A stretch of 64,000 bases of DNA, taken from contig NZ_JAJJOZ010000007.1 of NCBI RefSeq assembly GCF_021653995.1, positions 62,001 to 126,000 on the forward strand, written 5' to 3'. The notes under the pieces were generated by a model. That model was not told the DNA's origin. It saw only the letters and a list, made by a program, of their open reading frames with translations, and did no database searches. The DNA comes from Allopusillimonas lactea. GTDB taxonomy: Bacteria > Pseudomonadota > Gammaproteobacteria > Burkholderiales > Burkholderiaceae_B. Of this stretch, positions 1-9,817 are shown one piece after another. The position numbers were made by a program, and so were the translations under genes. The number at the start of each line of letters is the position of its first letter. Position 1 is the stretch's first letter.

Positions 1-302
1 GCACAGTAGCGGGATATTTCCGCGGCCTCGTATCTGGCGGATAAGCGCCTGGGTGTCAGCCACGAATTCGGCGGCAGAGTAGCTTTGCGCGGGGTCGCGG
101 ATGTCCAGCAGATGCTGCGGCACCTGCGCCCGCTCTTCAGCGGACGGCTTGGCAGTGCCGATATCCATGCCACGGTAGATCGTCGCTGAATCCACCGTAA
201 TGATCTCGAGCGGCCAGCGCTGTGCCAGCGCCAGCGTGGACGCCGATTTGCCGGCCGCAGTAGGGCCGGCCAGACACAGCACAGAAGGGACGGGTGGTTG
301 CA

Positions 303-306
<4 letters not shown>
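1..306 (-). CDS. miaA: tRNA dimethylallyltransferase, N-terminal part (cut by window edge)
   Basis: MiaA transfers a dimethylallyl group to A37 of tRNAs that read codons beginning with U. Only the first ~101 codons are present; the gene runs off the left edge. The translated start shows the P-loop LAGPTAAGKSAS near residue 15, then the family's DSATIYRGMDIGTAKPS block and the HLLDIRDP motif, which together are diagnostic. The start is ATG at 306 (or the adjacent ATG at 303). It overlaps the mutL stop as ATGA, so the two genes are translationally coupled, as in the mutL-miaA pair of many proteobacteria. hfq, the usual next gene, would lie outside the window. Confidence 0.93.
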
Positions 307-2414
<2,108 letters not shown>

Positions 2415-2598
2415 AGAGCAATTTTAGCCGCTGGCGGGCGGCGAGGTGTGTAGTGGCGCGAGGGGCGGAGCGTGGCCTTCGACACGAAGCCTCTTATTGT
2501 TTCTGGCCGACGTTGCAGCAGGGTGGTCAACACGGATAGGGTATACACTACAGCGCGGCCCCTGGGGCGCCATGCATCACGCAATTTACCGAGGAATT

Positions 2599-3252
2599 AT
2601 GCTCGATCTATTCTCGATGATTCTCCACATCGACCAATATATGGGCCAGTGGGTCACGCAGTATGGAGACTGGGTTTACCTTGTTTTGTTTCTGATTGTT
2701 TTCTGCGAAACAGGGCTGGTTGTGCTGCCGTTCCTGCCGGGCGATTCGCTGCTATTTATTGCCGGGGCCTTTGGTGCCAGCCATATGCTCGACATCGCCA
2801 CCCTGATCAGCCTGCTGGTTGCGGCGGGGGTGCTGGGTAATACGCTCAACTACCATATCGGCCGCTACATCGGCCCCAAGGTGTTTACCGGCGAACACCG
2901 TTTCCTGGACAAGCGCGCCTTGCTGCGCACGCATGTGTTCTATCAGAAGCATGGCGGCAAAACCATTATCCTGTCGCGTTTTCTGCCTGTCATCCGCACT
3001 TTCGCACCGTTCGTGGCGGGCGTGGGCATGATGAATGTCGTGCGCTTCCAGGCATTCAACGTCATTGGCGCGCTGCTGTGGGTGGGCAGCCTGGTGACAC
3101 TGGGCTATTTTTTCGGCAACGTGCCCATCATTAAAGAGCACCTGAATACGATCGTGCTGGTTGGCGTAAGCGCGGCGGCAGTGCCGGTCGCCGGCGGCTT
3201 TCTCTGGAAGCTGATCAAAGGGCGCGGCAAGCGGGAAACCTCGCGGCCATGA
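2599..3252 (+). CDS. DedA family membrane protein
   Basis: DedA/VTT-domain proteins are inner-membrane proteins implicated in phospholipid (undecaprenyl phosphate or phosphatidylethanolamine) translocation and envelope homeostasis. The 217-residue product has the family core: the FCETGLVVLPFLPGDSLL block, the GNTLNYHIGRYIG segment, and the HGGKTIILSRFLPVIRTFAPFVAGVG block with conserved Arg and Pro. Several hydrophobic helices follow and the tail is basic. I start at the ATG at 2599, because a GAGGAATT ribosome-binding site sits just before it; the open frame extends further upstream but without family sequence. It stands alone, divergent from mutL and convergent with the tRNA. The transported lipid cannot be told from sequence. 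Confidence 0.9.
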   Translation: MLDLFSMILHIDQYMGQWVTQYGDWVYLVLFLIVFCETGLVVLPFLPGDSLLFIAGAFGASHMLDIATLISLLVAAGVLGNTLNYHIGRYIGPKVFTGEHRFLDKRALLRTHVFYQKHGGKTIILSRFLPVIRTFAPFVAGVGMMNVVRFQAFNVIGALLWVGSLVTLGYFFGNVPIIKEHLNTIVLVGVSAAAVPVAGGFLWKLIKGRGKRETSRP

Positions 3253-3314
3253 ACATGCTCAGGCCATGCGGCCGCCCGCGCCCAGCACCTCGCCCGGTGG
3301 CCACCTCTTGCTCC

Positions 3315-3343
3315 AAAAAAAAATAGACGCTGGCGGGCGTCTA
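3315..3343 (-). terminator. intrinsic terminator of the tRNA-Arg gene
   Basis: On the minus strand, a 7-bp stem TAGACGC/GCGTCTA with a 6-nt loop is followed by nine T residues. It lies 13 bp past the tRNA 3' end. Confidence 0.85.
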
Positions 3344-3355
3344 GTTGCATGCTGA

Positions 3356-3430
3356 TGGCGTCCCCGGCAGGAATCGAACCTGCAATCTTCCCTTAGGAGG
3401 GGAAAGTTATATCCATTTAACTACAGGGAC
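3356..3430 (-). tRNA. tRNA-Arg, anticodon CCT
   Basis: The minus strand folds as a complete cloverleaf. The acceptor stem is GTCCCTG/CGGGGAC (one T-G pair). The D arm follows, and the anticodon stem TTCCC/GGGAA encloses loop CTCCTAA with anticodon CCT. The T arm is GCAGG-TTCGATT-CCTGC. The discriminator G and the 3' CCA are encoded. It reads AGG arginine codons. A terminator follows and a TATAAT box precedes it. Confidence 0.95.
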
Positions 3431-3443
3431 GCGAAGGCCAAGC

Positions 3444-3449
3444 ATTATA
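3444..3449 (-). promoter_or_regulatory. -10 box of the tRNA-Arg promoter
   Basis: A perfect TATAAT on the minus strand ends 13 bp before the tRNA 5' end. No good -35 hexamer is visible at 16-18 bp. Confidence 0.55.
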
Positions 3450-3554
3450 AAGCAAGCGGGCGCCGGAATCCCCAATAACGAGGATGTCCGAACGCCTGGG
3501 TGGCTGGACCCCGTCACTGCGCGGGGCCTGCCGCCTGGCATCAATCTTGAGCGA

Positions 3555-4544
3555 TCAATTCAGCGTGATGTTGCGCTGCTTCACGACTTCATGCGCCCAA
3601 TCGTATTGCTCTTTGATTTCCTTGGCGAACTCTTCGGGCGTGTTGCCGGACGGCGCTGCGCCTTGCTTCTCGAGTGCTTCGATGACCTTGGGATCCTTCA
3701 GGGCTTCGACGGCGGCGTCGCGCAGCTTGGTGATGACTTCTTTTGGCGTGCCAGCGGGCGCCAGCAGACCGTACCAGGCAGGTTGGTTGAGCTGCGGATA
3801 GCCTTCCTCGGCCAGCGTTGGCACATTAGGCAAGGATTTCAGGCGCTCTGGCCATGCGATCGCCAGGGGGCGCAGATTGCCGGCCTGGATCTGACCCATG
3901 GAAGAGGGCAGGTTGTCGAACATGCTGTCGATCTGGCCGCCAACCGCATCGGTGACAGCCGGGCCCGAACCTTTGTAGGGGACGTGGATGGCGTCAGTGC
4001 CGGTGGCCTGTTTGAAGGCTTCGCCGAACAGGTGCAGGATGGAACATGTGCCCGAGCTACCGTGCGTGTACTTGCCGGGGTTGTCTTTCAGTGCCTTGAC
4101 GAATTCTTTGAAGTTCTTGGCGGGGAACTTGGGGTTGACCTCGATGACGTTGGGTACGTTGGCGAAGTTGGTGATCGGTGCGAAATCCTTCAGGGGATCG
4201 TAGGGCAGGTCTTTCGGACGGCAGGCGGCATTGACGGCCATGGTCGATACCGTGGCGATCGACAGCGTGTAGCCATCTGGCTTGGCGCGCGCGGCCTCGG
4301 AAGCGCCAATAGCGCCACCTGCGCCGCCCTTGTTTTCGACGACCATAGTCTGGCCAAGAATTTGCGACATGCGCTGCGTGACGATGCGGGCCACGATATC
4401 GGTGGAGCCGCCGGGGGCAAACGGAACAATGACGCGGATCGGTTGGCTGGGGTATGCGTCGGCCGCGGCTGCGGCGCCACCGAACATTGCAGATACGCCG
4501 GCCGCCAGGGTGAGGGCCGCGAACGTCTTATAGGCTTTGATCAT
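3555..4544 (-). CDS. Bug/TctC family periplasmic tricarboxylate-type substrate-binding protein
   Basis: This family, greatly expanded in Bordetella and relatives, gives periplasmic binding proteins for carboxylates and other small polar compounds. The 329-residue product starts with a Sec signal peptide (cleavage likely after the AAAAA run near residue 27). It then has the signature YPSQPIRVIVPFAPGGSTDIVAR, the ENKGGAGGAIGA loop, the HVPYKGSGPA segment and the WYGLLAPAGTP motif. No TctA or TctB membrane partner is encoded nearby, so it is an orphan binding protein, as is common for this family. The ligand cannot be predicted. It is divergent from the AEC transporter gene. Confidence 0.95.
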   Translation of the reverse strand: MIKAYKTFAALTLAAGVSAMFGGAAAAADAYPSQPIRVIVPFAPGGSTDIVARIVTQRMSQILGQTMVVENKGGAGGAIGASEAARAKPDGYTLSIATVSTMAVNAACRPKDLPYDPLKDFAPITNFANVPNVIEVNPKFPAKNFKEFVKALKDNPGKYTHGSSGTCSILHLFGEAFKQATGTDAIHVPYKGSGPAVTDAVGGQIDSMFDNLPSSMGQIQAGNLRPLAIAWPERLKSLPNVPTLAEEGYPQLNQPAWYGLLAPAGTPKEVITKLRDAAVEALKDPKVIEALEKQGAAPSGNTPEEFAKEIKEQYDWAHEVVKQRNITLN

Positions 4545-4713
4545 TAATAGGTCTCCGTGGGTTATTCCAATAACGGCCGGGATCCGCCGGCCGTTACAGC
4601 CAGCCGCAGAATACCAGTAAACTACCGGTTTCGACTTGGCCGATGCTACAAGATTTTACAAGCTCGCGCGGCGACGCGTCAGCCATGGGCGGCCAGAACC
4701 ACTATGTTGCGCT

Positions 4714-5616
4714 ATGTCAGTCATCCCGCTCGTTTTGCCTGATTTCCTTTTGATTGCATTGGGTTGGGTGCTGTACAACAGGCTGCGGTATTCGGCCGAG
4801 TTCTTTCAATATGCGGAAAAGCTTGTTTATTTTGTGCTTTTTCCGGCGCTTTTGTTCCGTTCGATTATACAAACGCCACTCAGCCCCGCCTCTGCCTTGC
4901 AATTGCTTCAGGCCGTGGTGGCACTGCTTGTAGTCGGCTTGGTGGCCTTGTGGCTGGCCAAGCTGCTGCTGCGGCCCACGCCGCGCGACTACGGCTCGGT
5001 GGCGCAATGCGCGTATCGTTTCAATACCTATATTGGGCTGTCGCTGGCGCTGGCACTGGGCGGCGAACGCGGGCAGTCGGTGATGGCTGTGCTGGTGGGG
5101 CTGTCGGTGCCGTTGGTGAACGTCGCGGCGGTGCATGGCCTGGCCCGCCAGCAGCCGGGCGCGCGCCTGGTGCGCGAAATCGTGCGCAATCCGCTCATCA
5201 TTGCCACTGTCCTTGCCCTCGTAGGCAACTTCTTGCATATCTCACTGCCCCAGGTGCTCGACGTTACGCTTGCACGCCTGGGGGCCTGTGCGCTGGCCGT
5301 TGGCCTGCTCTGTGTAGGGGCAACACTGGCGGTTGATGGCGGCCGCGGTGCCGAAAAACTGATGGGGGCGGTGGTGGCGATACGGCTGCTGTTGATGCCC
5401 CTGGCGGCCGTTGGTATTGGCTGGGCCCTGGGTCTGCCGGTGCTGGAGCGACAGATGTTGTTGTTATTTGGCGCCTTGCCTACAGCGTCGTCCGCCTATG
5501 TGTTGGCCGCCCGTATGGGCGGAAATGGCCCCTTGGTGGCGGTGACGATGTCCTTGTCCACGGTTCTGGCCATTGTCACGATACCGCTCTGGTTGATGGC
5601 CATGCCCAATCCATGA
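4714..5616 (+). CDS. AEC (auxin efflux carrier) family transporter
   Basis: The 300-residue product is almost entirely hydrophobic, with about ten predicted membrane segments in the two-halves pattern of AEC permeases. It includes the YFVLFPALLFRSI segment in the first half and GALPTASSAYVLAARMG near the C-terminus, both typical of this family. Bacterial members export or import malate, malonate and other small organic anions. I start at the ATG at 4714 (MSVIPLVLP), the start matching the family N-terminus; the frame is open upstream but reads as non-membrane sequence. It shares ~170 bp with the divergent Bug gene. tsaE follows about 20 bp downstream. The substrate is unknown. Confidence 0.88.
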   Translation: MSVIPLVLPDFLLIALGWVLYNRLRYSAEFFQYAEKLVYFVLFPALLFRSIIQTPLSPASALQLLQAVVALLVVGLVALWLAKLLLRPTPRDYGSVAQCAYRFNTYIGLSLALALGGERGQSVMAVLVGLSVPLVNVAAVHGLARQQPGARLVREIVRNPLIIATVLALVGNFLHISLPQVLDVTLARLGACALAVGLLCVGATLAVDGGRGAEKLMGAVVAIRLLLMPLAAVGIGWALGLPVLERQMLLLFGALPTASSAYVLAARMGGNGPLVAVTMSLSTVLAIVTIPLWLMAMPNP

Positions 5617-5635
5617 ATGCCTTACGGTGAAAATC

Positions 5636-6217
5636 ATGAGCCCACACGATGGTAAGCCATTAGGCGAAATTAATATGTTTTTGGCAGATGAAGCCGCAAC
5701 AGAAGCCCTTGCTCAGGCTCTGGCGCCTATGCTTTGCGGCACTCACCCTGCGCTTGCGGGCGTGGCGCCGGGCGGGCGGATTCACCTTCGCGGCGACCTC
5801 GGTGCCGGCAAAACCAGCTTCGCCCGAGCCTTGCTGCGGGCCGCCGGAATCACCGGAAGAATCAAAAGTCCAAGCTACGCGCTGCTTGAAAGCTATAATC
5901 TTTCTAACTTATACTTCTATCACCTTGATTTTTATAGATTTAGCGATACGCGCGAATGGGTGGACGCAGGATTCAGGGAAATCCTGCGCGATGATGCGGT
6001 TGTTTTGATCGAGTGGCCTGAGCGGGCAGGGGGGCTGCTTCCACCGCCGGATCTCGATATCGCGCTCAGTTACGCTGAAAACGGGCGTAACGCACACCTG
6101 GCCGCCTATAGCAAGAAAGGACAAACATGGCTGACGATACTCGCCCCCGCAGCACCCGAAGCACCCCGGCAGACGTCTCCCGACGCCGAGTCCTGGCCGC
6201 CGCCGGATCGCTCCTGA
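5636..6217 (+). CDS. tsaE: tRNA threonylcarbamoyladenosine biosynthesis ATPase TsaE
   Basis: TsaE is the ATPase that works with TsaB and TsaD to make t6A37 in ANN-decoding tRNAs. The P-loop RGDLGAGKTSFARALL is near residue 55, followed by the conserved SPSYALLESY, HLDFYRF and IEWPERAG motifs. The product (193 residues from the ATG; a GTG three codons earlier is also possible) is longer than the ~155-residue E. coli protein. The extra ~30 residues are a Pro/Ala-rich tail that overlaps the start of the amidase gene by 91 bp in another frame. tsaE next to an N-acetylmuramoyl-alanine amidase is a widely conserved pair in proteobacteria. Confidence 0.93.
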   Translation: MSPHDGKPLGEINMFLADEAATEALAQALAPMLCGTHPALAGVAPGGRIHLRGDLGAGKTSFARALLRAAGITGRIKSPSYALLESYNLSNLYFYHLDFYRFSDTREWVDAGFREILRDDAVVLIEWPERAGGLLPPPDLDIALSYAENGRNAHLAAYSKKGQTWLTILAPAAPEAPRQTSPDAESWPPPDRS

Positions 6218-7494
6218 TCATCCCCGTCGTGCCCTCGCTCGCTCATGCCGCCACCATCGTGGCGGTACGTACGTGGCCGGCTGACGAATATACGCGCGTC
6301 ACGCTCGAGATGGACAGCGAGTTGAAGGCCGAGCATTTCGTGCTCGATGGTCCGGATCGGCTCGTTGTCGATATCGATGGGCTGAGCATGAGTTCGGCCA
6401 TCAACGAATTGGTGTCCAAGATACGGCCTAACGACCCTTACATTGCGTCGGTGCGTGTGGGCCAGAATCGGCCAGGCGTGGTGCGTCTGGTGATGGACCT
6501 CAAGCAGCCCGTTGCGCCGCAGGTTTTTACCCTGAAGCCAGTGGGCGAGTACAAGTACCGTCTGGTGCTCGACCTGTACCCCAAGGTGGCGCAAGATCCC
6601 TTGCTGGCCATCCTGAACAATGCGGACAAGGATCCCCTGGCCGATGTGCTGGAAGACCTTGCGCGCAATTCGCCATCCGCCGCGCCGGTGCCATCGATGC
6701 CGGGCCAACAACTGCCGCCTATGGCCACCAAGCCCCAAGCACCGGCCTTGCCGCCCATCGAGCCGCCCGGTACCCGGGCGCCTTCGCGCTCGCGGCCGTT
6801 GCTGGTTGCGCTCGATCCGGGTCATGGGGGTGAAGATCCGGGCGCAGTCGGCCGGGGCGGCACACGCGAAAAAGATGTGGTGCTCAGCATCGCGCGCAGG
6901 CTCAAAAAGCTGATCGACAGCCAGCCCAATATGCGCGCCTACCTCACGCGCGACAACGACTATTTTGTGCCTTTGCATGTGCGCGTGCAGAAGGCGCGTC
7001 GCGTCAAGGCCGATCTCTTCATCTCCATCCATGCCGATGCCTGGATCAAACCCAGTGCGCGCGGCTCTTCAGTGTTTGCGCTGTCGCAGAACGGCGCTAC
7101 CAGCGCCGCGGCCCGTATCATGGCCAAGCGCGAAAACGACGCCGATCTGGTTGGTGGCGTAAATCTGGGCTCGCATGATGCGCAAGTCGCCAAGGTGCTG
7201 CTCGATCTGTCCACCACGGCGCAGATCAATGATTCAGTGCGCATCGGCTCCCGGGTGCTGGACGAGATCTCCAAGATCAATACCCTGCACAAGCGGGGTG
7301 TTGAACGAGCCGGTTTCGCGGTGCTCAAGGCGCCCGACATTCCGTCCATCCTGGTCGAAACGGCCTTCATCAGCAATCCCGAAGAAGAGCGCAAGCTGCG
7401 CAGCCACAAATACCAGGACGAGATGGCCAGTGCGCTGCTGACGGCTATCAGCGGTTACTTCAACGCCCGCCCTACGCTGGCGAGCAGAGGCTAA
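6127..7494 (+). CDS. amiC: N-acetylmuramoyl-L-alanine amidase, AmiC-type, Tat-exported
   Basis: This periplasmic zinc amidase cuts the stem peptide from MurNAc to split septal peptidoglycan at cell separation. The N-terminus has a twin-arginine signal (SRRRVLAAAG) followed by a hydrophobic stretch ending in AHA. An AMIN domain follows at about residues 45-155. A Pro-rich linker then leads to the Amidase_3 domain from about residue 220. That domain contains ALDPGHGGEDPGAVG, the REKDVVLSIA glutamate, FISIHADA, and the late ETAFISNPEEE motif, which supply the zinc ligands and catalytic Glu. The length of 455 residues fits AmiC. The RBS AAGAAAGGA lies inside tsaE, so the two are co-transcribed. 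The stop overlaps the convergent Nudix gene by 4 bp. Confidence 0.93.
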   Translation: MADDTRPRSTRSTPADVSRRRVLAAAGSLLIIPVVPSLAHAATIVAVRTWPADEYTRVTLEMDSELKAEHFVLDGPDRLVVDIDGLSMSSAINELVSKIRPNDPYIASVRVGQNRPGVVRLVMDLKQPVAPQVFTLKPVGEYKYRLVLDLYPKVAQDPLLAILNNADKDPLADVLEDLARNSPSAAPVPSMPGQQLPPMATKPQAPALPPIEPPGTRAPSRSRPLLVALDPGHGGEDPGAVGRGGTREKDVVLSIARRLKKLIDSQPNMRAYLTRDNDYFVPLHVRVQKARRVKADLFISIHADAWIKPSARGSSVFALSQNGATSAAARIMAKRENDADLVGGVNLGSHDAQVAKVLLDLSTTAQINDSVRIGSRVLDEISKINTLHKRGVERAGFAVLKAPDIPSILVETAFISNPEEERKLRSHKYQDEMASALLTAISGYFNARPTLASRG

Positions 7495-8096
7495 GTCGGC
7501 AGCCAGCGCAGCGGCCAGGCACCGGCGCGTATGTTCTGCAGCCAGAGCGTGCACGTCAGTGTCTTGGCATCCGTGACGCCGCCATCGCGGCACGCCGCGT
7601 ACAGCGCCTCGTCCGACAGCGAGCAAACGTCCAGGAACTCATCCTCATCAAGCTTGCGCGTACCAGCCGTCAGGCCTCGCGCGACATAAATATGGATGAT
7701 CTCGGTGGAATAGGCGATAGCCAGATGCATGGCACCCGCTTTGGCCCATTCCGCAGCGGTGTAGCCGGTTTCTTCGAGCAGTTCGCGTTGCGCACAGACT
7801 AGCGGGTCTTCGCCCGGGTCGAGCTTACCGGCCGGAAACTCCGTCATCACGCGGGCCACCGGGTAGCGGTATTGGCGCTCCAGCAGAACATGCCGGTCGT
7901 CCAGCAGCGGGATGACGACTACCGCGCCGGGGTGGACGATGTACTCGCGGCTGGATGTGCCGCCGTCGGGCATGCGCACCGTATCGCGGCGCGCCTTAAG
8001 GAAATTTCCGTCAAACAGCTGTTTGCTGTCGATCAGTGTTTCGACCAGATGGGCGTCCGGATGGTTGGAAGCGGAGTGATCCGGGGCGATCTTCAT
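7491..8096 (-). CDS. Nudix hydrolase, ADP-ribose pyrophosphatase type
   Basis: The 201-residue protein contains a full Nudix box, beginning GKLDPGEDPLVCA and ending RELLEETGY, which matches G-x5-E-x7-REUXEEXGU exactly. The preceding FLKARRDTVRMPDGG and YIVHPGAVVVIPLL segments are typical of ADP-sugar pyrophosphatases (NudF-like), which hydrolyse ADP-ribose to AMP and ribose 5-phosphate. I start at the ATG at 8096, which overlaps the stop of the upstream ybaK gene as ATGA. The longer open frame to 8240 lies inside ybaK and is unlikely. The substrate is assigned from family resemblance only. Confidence 0.88.
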   Translation of the reverse strand: MKIAPDHSASNHPDAHLVETLIDSKQLFDGNFLKARRDTVRMPDGGTSSREYIVHPGAVVVIPLLDDRHVLLERQYRYPVARVMTEFPAGKLDPGEDPLVCAQRELLEETGYTAAEWAKAGAMHLAIAYSTEIIHIYVARGLTAGTRKLDEDEFLDVCSLSDEALYAACRDGGVTDAKTLTCTLWLQNIRAGAWPLRWLPT

Positions 8097-8593
8097 GATG
8101 CGTGTTTCTCCAGCGCGACGGTGACGGGTTTGGCGCCCAATAGGCGCACCAGCGTATCGGGGGCGAGCGCGATCAGGAAGCCGCGCCGCCCGCCATTCAG
8201 GTAGATAACCGGATAGTCGAGCAGGCCTGCTTCTATCCATACCGGCATTTTCTTGCGCGTGGCAAACGGTGAGGTGCCGCCCACCATGTAGCCTGAATTG
8301 CGCTGTGCCGTTTCGGGGGAGCAGGGGGCGATTTTCTTGGCGCCGGTCTGCCGTGCAAGGTTTTTGGTGGATACCTCCATGTCGCCGTGCATCACGATGA
8401 CCAGCGGTTTGCCGTTTTCGTCTTCCATAATCAGCGTCTTGGCCACCTGGTGTGGATCGACGCCTAACTGGCGAGCGGATTCGCGCGCGCCGCCGTGCTC
8501 GACGTATTCGTAGGGGTGTTCGCTGAATGGCACCTTGTGCTTTTTGAGCAACTGAGTGGCGGGTGTTTCAGATATGTGTTTGTCTTTGCTCAT
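8093..8593 (-). CDS. ybaK: Cys-tRNA(Pro)/Cys-tRNA(Cys) deacylase YbaK-type
   Basis: YbaK/EbsC-family proteins hydrolyse Cys-tRNAPro made in error by prolyl-tRNA synthetase. The 166-residue product has the family pattern: TPATQLLKKHKVPFSEHPYEY at the start, the QVAKTLIMEDENGK block with the conserved lysine, the MEVSTKNLARQTGAKKI helix, and GYMVGGTSPFATRKKMPVWIE with the conserved GGxSP motif. Its length is close to E. coli YbaK (159). It is expressed with the Nudix gene (4-bp overlap). xerD lies 18 bp upstream on the same strand, so xerD-ybaK-nudix is probably one unit. Confidence 0.93.
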   Translation of the reverse strand: MSKDKHISETPATQLLKKHKVPFSEHPYEYVEHGGARESARQLGVDPHQVAKTLIMEDENGKPLVIVMHGDMEVSTKNLARQTGAKKIAPCSPETAQRNSGYMVGGTSPFATRKKMPVWIEAGLLDYPVIYLNGGRRGFLIALAPDTLVRLLGAKPVTVALEKHAS

Positions 8594-8611
8594 GGCATGG
8601 GGCGGGCGCTG

Positions 8612-9547
8612 TCACGCCCGCGGGTGGTGTTTGGCGTGCAGCGCCTTCAGACGCTCGCGCGCAACGTGGGTATAGATCTGTGTCGTGGAAATGTCCGCGT
8701 GGCCGAGCAGCATCTGTACCACGCGCAGGTCTGCGCCGTGGTTCAGCAGATGGGTAGCGAAGGCATGGCGCAGCACGTGCGGCGAGAGCGGCACGTGTAT
8801 ATCCGCGAGCGCTGCGTATTTCTTGACGATGAGCCAGAACGACTGCCGGGTCATGGGCGCGGCGCGCGCGGTGACAAACAGGGCGTCGCTGCGGCGCGCG
8901 CCAAGCAGGGCTGGGCGCGATGAGGCCAGGTAACGGCTGATCCAGTCCAGGGCCTCTTCGCCCAGCGGCACCAAGCGGTCTTTGCCCCCCTTGCCTTGCA
9001 GCACGCGTACGACACCCTCAGTTTGGCTCACATCGAGCATACCCAGGCCCACCAGTTCGCTCACCCGCAAGCCGGTGGCGTAAAGCGTCTCCAGCATGGC
9101 GCGATCGCGCAGGCCCAGATTGTCGTCCGTGTCGGGCGCTTCCAACAGAGCCTCCACTTGCGCTTCAGACAGCGTCTTCGGAAAGCGCGCAGGCTGTTTG
9201 GCGGCGCGCAAGGTCAAGCAGGGGTCTTCCTGCACGTGCCCGTGGCGCAGCGCCCACAGGTAGTAGCGGCGCAGCGAGGCCAGGCGGCGATTGGCGGTGG
9301 TGGCTTTGCTGACGGCATGGCGGGCCGCGAACCATGTTTGTATGTCCGCTGCACCGGCTTGGTCCAGCCCTTTGCCCAGCTTGGCCTGCAGCCATTGCGC
9401 AAAGGCGGTCAGGTCGCGCCTATAGGCAGCCAGCGTATTGGCGGCCAAGCCATCTTCCAGCCAGGCGGCATCCAGAAAAGTGTCGATGGAGGCGGGCGGA
9501 GTAAAAGGCACGGTGCGGCGGCGCGGTGTTTGGTTGAACCACGCCAT
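8612..9547 (-). CDS. xerD: site-specific tyrosine recombinase XerD
   Basis: XerD pairs with XerC to resolve chromosome dimers at dif under FtsK control. The 311-residue protein has an N-terminal SAM-like core-binding domain (NTLAAYRRDLTAFAQWL) and the catalytic domain. The catalytic residues are visible in order: Arg in ATGLRVSELVGL, Lys in QGKGGKDRLVPLG, HxxR in SPHVLRHAFATHLL, His in LLGHADISTTQIY, and the nucleophile Tyr in the same segment. Length and the HGADLRVVQMLLGH block fit XerD better than XerC or a phage integrase. No attachment site or prophage is nearby. It is the first gene of the xerD-ybaK-nudix run. Confidence 0.93.
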   Translation of the reverse strand: MAWFNQTPRRRTVPFTPPASIDTFLDAAWLEDGLAANTLAAYRRDLTAFAQWLQAKLGKGLDQAGAADIQTWFAARHAVSKATTANRRLASLRRYYLWALRHGHVQEDPCLTLRAAKQPARFPKTLSEAQVEALLEAPDTDDNLGLRDRAMLETLYATGLRVSELVGLGMLDVSQTEGVVRVLQGKGGKDRLVPLGEEALDWISRYLASSRPALLGARRSDALFVTARAAPMTRQSFWLIVKKYAALADIHVPLSPHVLRHAFATHLLNHGADLRVVQMLLGHADISTTQIYTHVARERLKALHAKHHPRA

Positions 9548-9620
9548 CTTAGCGCATCCATTTCCCGGGGCTCGGCGTCAGCGGCAAATGGTTGCAGACC
9601 GGGCAAGGCTTCCACGCCAA

Positions 9621-9650
9621 AGACCAAAACCAAGGCCAAGGCCAAGGCCA
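9621..9650. repeat. degenerate hexamer repeat (AGGCCA-type x5) between xerD and modA
   Basis: Five tandem hexamers read AGACCA, AAACCA and then AGGCCA three times. They lie in the divergent xerD-modA intergenic region, about 40 bp before the modA promoter. I see no coding role. Confidence 0.7.
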
Positions 9651-9690
9651 CTTCTCTTGTCTTCGCCGCCCCTTCGGTGGAGGGCGTTGT

Positions 9691-9724
9691 TTGACGATCG
9701 GTATATACCTATATATATTACGAA
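9691..9724 (+). promoter_or_regulatory. modABC promoter overlapped by a ModE operator
   Basis: The -35 box TTGACG (9691-9696) and -10 box TATATT (9714-9719) are 17 bp apart, each five of six to consensus. The interval 9697-9724 reads ATCGGTATATA, six bases, then TATATTACGAA. This matches the known ModE site (ATCGCTATATA-N6/7-TATATAACGAT) at 10 of 11 and 9 of 11 positions. The operator covers the spacer, the -10 box and the bases after it, so bound molybdate-ModE should block transcription. The modA start codon is 93 bp downstream. Confidence 0.85.
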
Positions 9725-9817
9725 ACACATCTGGATAATTGTGATTCAACTGCCGCTGAAATCGCGGCGGCAGGGCTTGTTTATATGGCCTGCGCGTGAA
9801 AAATCAGAGGAAAACGC

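Noticed and set aside
3345..4547. A 400-codon plus-strand frame over the tRNA and Bug gene
   Set aside because: It would read through the tRNA and its terminator and is the shadow of the Bug gene, whose signature motifs are clear on the minus strand.
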